Positions 26,534-35,370 of a DNA stretch of 64,000 nucleotides are shown in pieces. The notes beneath the pieces were generated by a model that saw only the letters and a list, made by a program, of their open reading frames with translations, searched no databases and was not told the DNA's origin. The stretch covers positions 15,529,842-15,593,841 of the forward strand of contig CM022679.1 in NCBI GenBank assembly GCA_012295275.1, written 5' to 3'. Every line of letters begins with the position of its first letter. The stretch's first letter is position 1. A program made the translations under genes and the position numbers. Source of the stretch: Chrysomallon squamiferum (lineage: Eukaryota > Mollusca > Gastropoda > Neomphalida > Peltospiridae).

Positions 26534-26632
26534 TCAGTGATCTTTCCATGAAGGCGACTTATACTCGCGCTTGGCTTTTCGAAAGATTTTCAGAAAGGGG
26601 CTTTGGAAACAAAGGAATGCTTTGGTAGCCAT
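26534..26632 (-). CDS. Possible 32-codon ORF with a strong start context
   Basis: A minus-strand ATG at 26630-26632 sits in CAAGATGGCTACC, an excellent eukaryotic start context and also a near match to the YY1 motif. The peptide is basic (several Lys and Arg) and ends at a stop at 26534. It matches no family I know. Because it is short, the motif may be regulatory and not a start codon; a first exon whose true frame is spliced elsewhere is a further option. Confidence 0.15.
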   Translation of the reverse strand: MATKAFLCFQSPFLKIFRKAKREYKSPSWKDH

Positions 26633-26704
26633 CTTGTTTCGTAGTTTTGACGATAACACTATCTCGCTACTTTTAGCGATAGTGTACGAATTTATTAGAC
26701 CAAT
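26624..26704 (-). promoter_or_regulatory. Promoter-like cluster: YY1-like site, hairpin, CCAAT box
   Basis: A CAAGATGGC YY1-like word (minus strand, 26628-26636), an imperfect inverted repeat at 26656-26685 (ACACTATC..GCTA against TAGCGATAGTGT) and a CCAAT word at 26700-26704 (ATTGG when read on the minus strand) lie within 81 bases. The spacing suits a minus-strand promoter with a start site near 26640. Motif-only evidence. Confidence 0.3.
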
Positions 26705-27443
26705 GGGGGTTTCGCTGTTTGTAAAGACCGCTCGCAATATATCACTGTGTCTTAATAAATTGTGAAAACTTTACGACATTGTTCTTTATTGATAAGACCG
26801 ATTTCTTGCAAATCAGGAGAACTCTCTTGTCGCGAAGGTAAAAACATCAACGCGAGTTTGAATGATGAGTTGGTGGGGGATTATGGGCACGTTACTAATG
26901 GGTGTTAAATTGTCGATAATTATTAATACACGTGGTGGGTCTGAAAGAGGAAACAAAGAGGCGATTTAACACTTCACATTTATCTTTATATTTTATTCAC
27001 CCAGCTCAAATGTCGCAAAGAAAATTACACGGAATCGCTTGTCAGATTCTTAGACGCTAACCGATTTTACGCCGTCTTTTTTCATTTTTAAATTTATTAA
27101 TTTTTTATTTATTTTTTTTCATCGTGGCATGCTGGCACCCGATATCTAGGAACGGCCCGAACAAAGGGTGCCAAGGATCGCTGGGGGTGGTTTATTTTAG
27201 CATGATATCTCCAGGTCTTCGCTTACTTTTCACGTTATCTGCACCCGATATCACTGGTTTTGTGTGAAGCACTTAAGATATGATGTCATACATTATGATG
27301 TTATTAGGACGGCTTAAATTTATTTGACAGAAATTTAATTTTATTGGGTAAATTGATTTGTTTTTTATGTTCAAGAAAGGTTTTGAAGACGTGCAAAAGA
27401 AATATATGGAAATTAATATTAAACTTTAAAGTCATCTGAAATG
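26705..27443. other. Unique DNA, no gene supported
   Basis: Ordinary composition with scattered CpGs to about 27300, then AT-rich. GATATC-containing words recur near 27143, 27207 and 27248, too few to call a repeat. Confidence 0.45.

Positions 27444-27479
<36 letters not shown>
27444..27479. repeat. Poly(A) run, 36 bases
   Basis: An uninterrupted A homopolymer, with no recognisable retroposon body before it. Confidence 0.97.
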
Positions 27480-27487
<8 letters not shown>

Positions 27488-28118
27488 CTCCTATAAAAGC
27501 GAATTAATAGAATTAAAATTTTTAAACTTACACGTTTAACAATATTTTATTTTTAAGAGATATCTACACAATAAAAATAACGATATATAATAATAAAATT
27601 ATATATAGAATAATAATGATAAATAAAATAAAGAAAAAAATGTTAAGAACATACACATCAAAAATATAAAATATAAGAAGGTAGAAATAAAGTCGAGATA
27701 AAATGATATTAAACATAAATATACACGTACACGCATATAATTATACACAGCTTCAAACCAAATACCAATATACATTTTTTCACAGAATATAAATTATTTT
27801 GCTGCATATAAATATGTTTTCATAATTTAATTTTTATCATTACTATATATAAATCTGCATGTCTTGTAACTGAACATGTCTTGAAAACAGTTCAAGCCAG
27901 TATATGAGAAAATAAGTTAATAAATAAAATACAAATGTCATAAAAGATTGACATTAAAACAACTACATAGCTTAAAGGAAGGAAACCACTAAATAATTAA
28001 CGTGTGATTAACGCTTTGAAATGAGCCGCAGGTAAAACAGGTAAGATAAACAGAAGGTAAACACAGTCATTTTAAATTACCTGGAAACTAGAAATATTTT
28101 AATCAGAAAACACATGCT

Positions 28119-28123
<5 letters not shown>
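27480..28123. other. AT-rich DNA, no gene seen
   Basis: Three GGTAA words occur within 35 bases near 28030-28062, but with no exon evidence. Otherwise featureless. Confidence 0.6.

Positions 28124-28208
<85 letters not shown>
28124..28208. repeat. Long pure (GA)n tract
   Basis: About 42 uninterrupted GA units. Confidence 0.98.
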
Positions 28209-28211
<3 letters not shown>

Positions 28212-28344
28212 ACAATGTAAAATATGTTACGATTAATTTATAAAAAAGATGAAGTATTTTAAAAACTTCTAGATGATGAAGATAATAATAACTGAAGAGA
28301 CTAAACAAAAAACAAGATCGTATACATAGAAAATTAATGATAAG

Positions 28345-28396
28345 GAATAATAATAATAATGATGATGATAATAATAATAATAATAATAATAATAAT

Positions 28397-28431
<35 letters not shown>

Positions 28432-28470
28432 TGATGATGATGATGATAATAATAGTAATAGTAATAATGA
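28345..28470. repeat. (AAT)n with GAT interruptions
   Basis: AAT units broken by GAT blocks at about 28361-28368 and 28431-28446. Asn/Asp or Ile/Met frames across it are repeat translations. Confidence 0.96.
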
Positions 28471-29133
28471 TAACAACAACCAAAACAACAATTATTACTA
28501 TTGTTGTTTATCATCGTATTAGTTTAGCAAATTTAAATGTTATAGTTAAGTTTTATAATATTATGTTTCATAAGATAATAGAGAAAAAAATAAAAAATAA
28601 AAAATAAAATAAAATAAAATAAAAATAAATAAAAACGCAACCAAAAACTCATCAATGCAAAAATATATTTTTCGATTGTCTAAAAATAACGTTGTGTTTT
28701 AAAAAAAGCAACAATATAAAATATATATATATATATATATATATAAATTTCACAAAATTGCAAGGGTGTGTCTACACACTCAAACACGCAGTGGATTGAA
28801 AAGTAAGCTGCTAACAAATAACTGTTTTAGAGATAAGAAAGAATCTGTGAGTGAATATCTTTGTTCGTGTAGTGTAGCCTGGATTCAATCAACACACAGT
28901 TCATTATGATTGACATGTTTTTTAATATCAAAAGTGGCAACGCGGGAGGCATGTATATTTTATCGAGGTTAGGCTAATAATTATTATTTATAAGAATTTA
29001 AAATATTTGTATTAAAAAAAACCATTTTTTAAAAAATAAATAGAAAGGTAAAATAAAAATATTTGTATTTTAATTTATTTTTTCTTGCAGAAGTGCTGTT
29101 ACTGTTGTTATGATTGTTATTCTTAAGTTGTGT
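28471..29133. other. AT-rich DNA with AAAAT and (AT)n patches
   Basis: AAAAT/AAAT at about 28583-28635 and (AT)n at 28720-28745. A short unique section at 28750-28980 has no gene features. Confidence 0.65.
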
Positions 29134-29167
29134 TTGTTTATTATTATTATTGTTGTTGTTGTTGTTG

Positions 29168-29229
<62 letters not shown>
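29134..29229. repeat. (TTA)n-(TTG)n-(TTA)n, left arm of a mirrored pair
   Basis: TTA units, then seven TTG units, then a pure TTA block at 29172-29229. The order is the reverse complement of the array at 29338-29427. Confidence 0.95.
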
Positions 29230-29337
29230 ACTTAAAAATCCTCAAAACATATACCAGCAACAAACAAAAATACTTATAAAAGTAATAAATAATTTTATTT
29301 TGATTATCGATTTTCTTTCCATTACTGCAAATCCAAC

Positions 29338-29405
<68 letters not shown>

Positions 29406-29427
29406 CAACAACATTAATAATAAAGTA
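29338..29427. repeat. (AAT)n-(AAC)n-AATAAT, right arm of a mirrored pair
   Basis: Pure AAT at 29338-29402, AAC units to 29412, then ATTAATAATAAAG. Block order and flank both mirror the array at 29134-29229. Confidence 0.95.
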
Positions 29428-30050
29428 TCAACAACAACAACAACATTCTTCATTGAAACAAAAATTTAAAAATCTCTGTGTATTTCATCTTTTTAATTAC
29501 TTTAAAAAAAAAAAAAAATTCTTGTTTTAAATGAAGAACATACCACAGAGACATTTTAGTCATTAACTTAAATATTATGTTCGGTTTCATTTTCATTCAC
29601 ATGGATAACAGGAAAAACACGTCGTGTGGGAGGTTGCCATCATCTGCAGTCGTAATCGCATCGGCTACAACACGGATTAGAACGCCAGGCGCTCCGAAGT
29701 GTGGTCGGCATTAAAACCTCGTTAATATATGCGAAAATATAAACAAGGCTTTAACACGCTGCACTGGCTGGAAGAGAAGATGTTTAATATTGTGTCTTCT
29801 CCTTGTGCTGCAGTGATTGAAAATCGCAAAAACTAAAGCCCGGCCATAAAGCCCAGGCATGTTTTCGTAGCCGTGTGCCGTGTTCCGTTAGCAGAAATCA
29901 GGGTAATATAAACTCATGGCTGATAACCGATACACGACCAGCGATTATTCTTATACCGCAGTTTGATCAGAAAATAGCAAATTGTCGGATAAACGTAGCA
30001 CTTGAAACCGTCTACCCCGAAATCCTCTAATCCTCCGAAGCGTCTTTGCA
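29428..30050. other. Balanced unique DNA beside a promoter-like cluster
   Basis: From about 29580 the sequence is non-repetitive with ordinary base composition and many CpGs. If the cluster at 30055-30100 drives minus-strand transcription, this is where a 5' UTR and first exon would lie. No coding frame longer than about 50 codons is visible. Confidence 0.45.
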
Positions 30051-30054
30051 CTAG

Positions 30055-30100
30055 GCCGCCATCTTGCCTTCCCAGCATGCGTTCCAGGCTTTCCCGCGCC
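30055..30100 (-). promoter_or_regulatory. Dense promoter motif cluster: YY1/TISU, ZNF143-like, E2F
   Basis: Three canonical promoter words lie within 46 bases. CAAGATGGCGGC on the minus strand (30055-30066) is a full YY1 site and also fits the TISU start element SAASATGGCGGC. TTCCCAGCATGC (30069-30080) matches the core of the ZNF143/THAP11 site. TTTCCCGC (30090-30097) fits the E2F consensus TTTSSCGC. In animal promoters YY1 in this orientation usually lies just downstream of the start site with the other factors upstream, so a minus-strand start near 30065 is inferred. The TISU ATG is followed after two codons by a stop, so it cannot start a long protein unless splicing intervenes. Confidence 0.55.
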
Positions 30101-31207
30101 TAATTTGTGACAGTGGAAGTTTTGGTAATCTTTTTGTTTTGGTTTGGGAGCGCGTGACTTGGAATATGGCGTGCGTTAACAGACAAGACTGATGTCTTGT
30201 TGTGGAAATGCTACCTCTTCTGAAATATTGAATTGCGGCTTGTATATGCGTGAAATAATTTAGAACTATTCTTTTAAAAATGAAAAAAAGAAATATACTT
30301 TTAAGACGTGGCATTAACAAATAATACTCTGGTATCAGACTTACCTGACAAACAAAAAGAAATATGTTGATTTTAATAAAAACACTCCATACCAACGTGT
30401 ATGAAAACTTTATATAAGTTTGCATTAAAATATTATTGCATTGGAATAAAGCTATAACAACAAAAATAACAACAGAAACACCAACAACAGCAATAACAAC
30501 AATAACGACAGTAACAGCATGAAGAAAACAACGACGACAACAACAACAACAATAAAGAAGAACCATAACAAAGCCAGGACATAAACAAGGAAGAAGTACA
30601 ACGACGACGATGGTGTCAACAACATTAACATAACTTTAACGGTTTCCTAATAAACCTTACATAGCAGACATATTTCTTATTACACCTTAATACATATATA
30701 AGAAAAAGAAAAAAAGATTAATTTCATACTGGTGATAACTAATTTCATTAATAATGCACAATGGCTTATAACACATAAAATGTGGAACTAGGAATATTTT
30801 TTTTTATAATTTCGACATTCAAAAATGTATTAAAATAAATTAAACATTAATAATTGAAACACTAATTACATATTTATAATATTATGACATGTCACAGTGA
30901 TCTGAAAAATGTTATTAATTGTACTGTCAAAGTCTCACATTTGTAATTTATCATCAGCTATCAGTATCATCATAATCACTTTCACAACAAGATCAGACAT
31001 AATAATTTATTTTTAAATAGGTTTTTTTTTAATAAAATTAATGCGTTGAATGTCCGACATATATGGGAGCTAAATAATAAGGCTGAGTCTACATGGATTT
31101 GCTCCATTGTATTAGTATAACTCACTGTATTAGTAGAACTGGTTTGTTTGTGTGTTTGTTGGCCTGTGTGTCTGTCTGTGTGTGTGTTGAGGGATATCTT
31201 TAGGCCT
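30101..31207. other. Unique to AT-rich DNA, no gene supported
   Basis: 30101-30200 remains balanced and has a GGCGTGCG word. Beyond it the sequence becomes AT-rich, with CAA-rich stretches at 30459-30620. The 171-codon minus-strand frame at 30051-30566 crosses these repeats and ends in the YY1 motif, so I do not call it a gene. Confidence 0.5.
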
Positions 31208-31315
31208 ATATATATATATATATATTTATATATTCACACAAAACCACAGTCATATCCAACATACACGCCAGTATGTATGAGATCCATAAGAAGTTATATA
31301 TATATATATATATAT
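31208..31315. repeat. Two (TA)n tracts
   Basis: TA tracts at about 31208-31226 and 31296-31315 flank a 70-base unique stretch. Confidence 0.93.
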
Positions 31316-31608
31316 ACAAACATGTATATCTATAAACATGAAAAGTTCTTTGTCGCAAAGTAATAGACTCAAAACTTGTACTTGTTGACACCTCAGCTGT
31401 GATTTAAAAATCCCATTTCAATAAATAAATTTAAACGTAGTAAGAAATTACAAAAAATAAATAAATCCCTACTTCGTATTTTAAGTGAACTGAGTACAAA
31501 GCTATATCGCAAAGTCTTAGTAAATCTACTTCATATCATAAATTAAGTCAAAATGAACAAAAGAGAGTTACTTTCTCCTGTCACTATTATCGCCGTCGAT
31601 GATTAATG

Positions 31609-31640
31609 GGCCAATCAGCATCGAGGTGAGAGTGACCAAT
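31609..31640 (+). promoter_or_regulatory. Paired NF-Y (CCAAT) sites
   Basis: GGCCAATCAGC at 31609-31619 is a full NF-Y consensus, and GACCAATCG at 31634-31642 repeats the core 25 bases later in the same orientation. Pairs of CCAAT boxes at such spacing are typical of animal promoters. A balanced CpG-containing stretch follows to about 31790. Which gene they would serve is not visible. Confidence 0.35.
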
Positions 31641-31642
31641 CG

Positions 31643-32660
31643 TAATCAATTTTTCTCATTTGAATTCTTCCGCTGTTGCAAACGGTTGAAAAGACGCGTG
31701 GATGTCGGAGATAAGATACAAAAACGTTTTATTTATTCGTCCATTTTGCTAAAATTCGATCACACCGAGCACTCTTAACTTGTCAGTCTATCAGTAATAA
31801 ATTATCGGCTTCTGACTCAAGTTAAAGGTATGTTTATCTCAGTCTTGAAACTGATTAATTTCCACTTTATGGGTATTACCAATCCCAGGAGGTGAAATCA
31901 AATAGAAAAGGAATTAAAGTATCAATAACAAGGGGGGAAAAATGTTCCCCTGCCTGATCCTTCCTATCAATTTATAATAAGTAACTTCGGCAGCAAGGTG
32001 ATAGAAGTTTAATTAATATCATGCAATGTTATTAGATATCTTGTTAACAAGCATCACATTAAACATTTAAAATGTGCCGTTTAAGCAAGCGAAAATTCTG
32101 ATACTTCTGTGTTCAACGTCCAGTTTGTTGTTGTTATCATGATCATTATCAGTATTTATTTATTTATTTATTTATTTATTTTGATTTAAATTCGTATTTT
32201 CGACGCTGGAACCAGTAGTGCCTCTGTTATTGTTACATGTGGTTTCTTCCTTTAATAATAGTTCCCATTTATCAGCCAGTTTATCAAAGGCTGTGGTAAA
32301 TGGTTCCCCGAATAAGGCAAAATTTCCTAATTCAAGCCAAAGATATAATTTGTTGAGATATCAGAAAACAAAGATTTTTGTTCAGTATTTCTTCCTATGT
32401 ATCCATCCATTTATCCATCTATTCATCCAAGCATCTCTTTTCACTTATCTAATTAGATATAAAAATACCTGAAAAGGTCAAAATAAATAACTATATTTTA
32501 ATTTTAAAAAAGGAAACTAATTATTCATAAAGATTGCTGATTTATAATTTATTTTCATTCTGTCTGCTGATAACGTTTTCGTGCGCTGTTACTCAGGACA
32601 CAGAGAGGTTAATAACTTCTAAACTTTAATAAAAGGAGCCCGCAGCGTCACATAAACTTC
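31643..32660. other. Mixed unique DNA, no gene supported
   Basis: Includes a short TTTA array at about 32155-32182 and a CATC-rich patch near 32399-32432. The 84-codon frame at 32218-32472 has no recognisable features. Confidence 0.45.
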
Positions 32661-32813
32661 ACCAACAGGTAAGCAACAAGGGGTCTTTTAGATGTACTTT
32701 CTAACGCCAACGCTAAAAAGTAAAAAAAAAAGAAAAAGATAAAGATAAAAATAGCAATAATAAAAAATAAAAATACTTCTTGTGAAAACGGAAATGAATA
32801 AATCATTAGGCCG

Positions 32814-33008
32814 ATGAGGATTGATCTCTCGACCTATCACACGCAGACTTTCACCAGAGGCCGGAACCTTAATGAATTAACCAACAGAATAATTTACTGG
32901 TATGCCAATTCGAACTATGACCTTTACGCCTTGCTTACATTATGCTGTCTAGTTGTGCCATGTATCATTTACACATGGCTTGATGACGCCAAAAAGGCGT
33001 CAAAATAA
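32814..33008 (+). CDS. Possible 64-codon microprotein with one hydrophobic segment
   Basis: A true ATG frame free of simple repeats. The N-terminal half is polar; residues about 37-56 form a hydrophobic stretch with Leu, Cys, Val and Ile, long enough for one membrane span; the tail is charged (Asp-Asp-Ala-Lys-Lys). The start context is weak (C at -3). A CAG/GTAAGC donor-like word at 32666-32672 and a weak acceptor ATTAG at 32806-32810 could join a 5' exon to this frame through a short intron. I do not recognise the family, and chance remains quite possible at this length. Confidence 0.22.
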   Translation: MRIDLSTYHTQTFTRGRNLNELTNRIIYWYANSNYDLYALLTLCCLVVPCIIYTWLDDAKKASK

Positions 33009-33434
33009 TCATTTTCGATTGTTTCGTTCCGCACGGAAAAAAATAAATAAAAGGAAAACAGATGATGGAAAATTACATACTGATGATTATCTCGTTAACT
33101 GTTATACAACCGACGACAGCTGAGAGATGAAAGAAAACATGGCCCATGTCAGACATGTCTAAACAACCGGTCCCGTGTCTTCGGTTTGTGTGTGCGAGTG
33201 AAGAGACAATGGCGTGCTGAATAAATACAAGTGAAACATAACAAATACATTAAGCAATATAGGTTAAATATGTCATTTTTTTAATATAATTGTATTTACT
33301 AGTTGCGTAGATCGATGACGACGACGACAACGTTGATTTGATAGTCACTAGTGAAACCAGTTATTAATAGCAACGACAACAACACAGTAATAAAAATATT
33401 AATAATAATAATAATGATTATGATGATGATAATG
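33009..33434. other. AT-rich DNA, no gene seen
   Basis: A 7-bp inverted repeat around AAAAA (32984-33002) overlaps the end of the upstream open frame. The rest shows no gene. Confidence 0.5.
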
Positions 33435-33616
33435 ATGAACATGATGATCATGGCTATGATTACATACATCCAGACATATATGTAGTATGGATGCACATAA
33501 AACATATATATGTAGATCAGTACGTATGTATGTATGTATGTATGTATGTATGTATGTATGTATGTATGTATATATGTATGTATGTATGTAATCATAGCCA
33601 TGATCATCATATTCAT
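33435..33616. repeat. Fold-back inverted repeat around (TATG)n
   Basis: The left arm 33435-33469 and right arm 33582-33616 are reverse complements over 35 bases with a single mismatch, including a perfect 29-base core. Inside, the sequence is mostly a (TATG)n array (33524-33590), and pairing continues with gaps into it. The shared unique core (CATGGCTATGATTAC) shows that the arms are true inverted copies and not just complementary simple repeats. Confidence 0.92.
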
Positions 33617-33627
33617 ATATTCATCTC

Positions 33628-33630
<3 letters not shown>

Positions 33631-33677
<47 letters not shown>
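33631..33677. repeat. (CT)n-(TA)n compound microsatellite
   Basis: A short CT tract at 33631-33648 passes directly into TA units to 33677. Confidence 0.95.
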
Positions 33678-33679
<2 letters not shown>

Positions 33680-35100
33680 CTACCGATAGACTGTAGCCTG
33701 CAGCCCCAGTTGTTAGACCAGGATGTGATAGCGTGATAGTTGGATGTATATCTACATTAAACACTTGTTGTTATCTTTGTTCTTCTGGAGTTATTTTCGT
33801 TACATCCGAATCAGACGATAGCATCAGCATTATGACGATAAAACAACAACAACAAAACTTGTAACGTCCAAGAATATACAGACCGGTGATAGGTCTGATT
33901 TATATATAACAGCCAAAACAGTTTAGACGACTATTTTTGTAGTATGTCTGAGATAACAATGAAAAGGTGTGTTGAATGTGTTTATCTGACAGTAATTGAA
34001 TTAATTGTTCTTAGGATAAAAAATGAGCAATAAAACCCATTTGAACAAAATGTAAAAATAACAATAGCAATAACAATACTAACAATAATAATAATAACAA
34101 TACTAATACTACTATAATTAGAAGAATAGTAATAATAATAACAGTTACTGGTGAATCGTTCACGTTTTTATATTGTTTTTATGATGATATATAGGTATTG
34201 TTGGCCGTGTGTTTTAAACAAATCATCTCGAATATAAACAGTTTATATCTTAGATGCACCAACAAAACTATTATAAACGTAATAAACCAAAACAAAAAAC
34301 AAAACAAAACAAAATAAAACCCATTAAAACCGCATAGAAAAAAAAATAAAAAATTAAAAAATTAAAAGAAGAAGAAGAAAAAAATAACAGGAACACAAGA
34401 GAAACCATAAAAAAATACCAAACAAAAAACAACAACAAACGAAACTGATATATTTATTGTTTTAGGGCATAATTAAACATTCATTCATTATACAGCAAAG
34501 TTTTTTTTTATGAAAATTTCAAAAACGTCTGTCTAACACTAATGCTGGTCGGGGAAGGCCGGGGGTATTAGTACAAAAATCTTCAATATTCAGAGACAGC
34601 GGCAACATACTTGCATAAATAATAATAATAATAAAAAAACACCCAACAACAACGATAAGTCATTAATATGGGCAGTGTGGTGATACATGAAAGTTCACAC
34701 CTTTTATGAACTACCCTGGGATTAAAGTGTTAGAAAGGAATAAACGTTACCAGAACGTTACTGGATGATCGCTGAATATGATTTCGTTTTTGGCTTCGAG
34801 CGACGCTTTTATGACACGTCTCTTTCTGATATACGATGACAAATGACCCTGACACAGTTTACGACTCTTGGCCTCTAGACGGGACGTCACTGTCCAGTGT
34901 GACAGGTACTGGCCACCACTGACCACACATGTTAGGTAACGGCGTTGGGTAACAGTAGACAGAAGAAGTAACTAGGTCGAGTTGGGCTGGAGGTGCAAGA
35001 AGACCTTTTCGTGTTCTTGTCGGTTATCTGATGACCTAGGTCATAATTAGCTATGTCGTGTTCTTAGCACCCGCTATGTAACTTGTGAACTGATAAAAAT
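33678..35100. other. Mixed unique and A-rich DNA, no gene supported
   Basis: A-rich patches at about 34280-34440 and a more balanced section at 34640-35060 with several CpGs. No exon or RNA gene is recognisable. Confidence 0.5.
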
Positions 35101-35101
35101 G

Positions 35102-35333
35102 TACTACTACTACTACTACTATTACTACTTCTACTATTACTACTTCTACTACTACTACTGATAATATAATAATAATAAGAAAAAGAAGAAGAAGAAAAGA
35201 AGAAAAGAAGAAAATTAGAAGAAGAAAGAAACGAAGACAATACTACCATTAGTGTTACCACCACCACCACAACAACCACAAGCACTACTACTGCTACTTT
35301 TGTAACTTTATCGTTAACAACACTACTAACTAC

Positions 35334-35366
<33 letters not shown>

Positions 35367-35370
35367 AATG
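35102..35370. repeat. Degenerate (TAC)n, (AAG)n and (ACA)n region with (TA)n
   Basis: TAC triplets at 35102-35160, purine AAG-rich sequence at 35177-35238, CAC/CAA triplets at 35255-35300, then CATA and TA tracts to about 35367. The minus-strand Ser/Val-rich frame is repeat-derived. Confidence 0.9.

Noticed and set aside
30051-30566. 171-codon minus-strand frame with a cysteine- and valine-rich start
   Set aside because: The N-terminal half is translated CAA-type repeat, and the end runs into the YY1 motif. No domain was seen.
32984-33002. Hairpin TGACGCC-AAAAA-GGCGTCA, shaped like a bacterial terminator
   Set aside because: There is no T-tract, and the context is eukaryotic; such a 7-bp stem is expected by chance in 64 kb.
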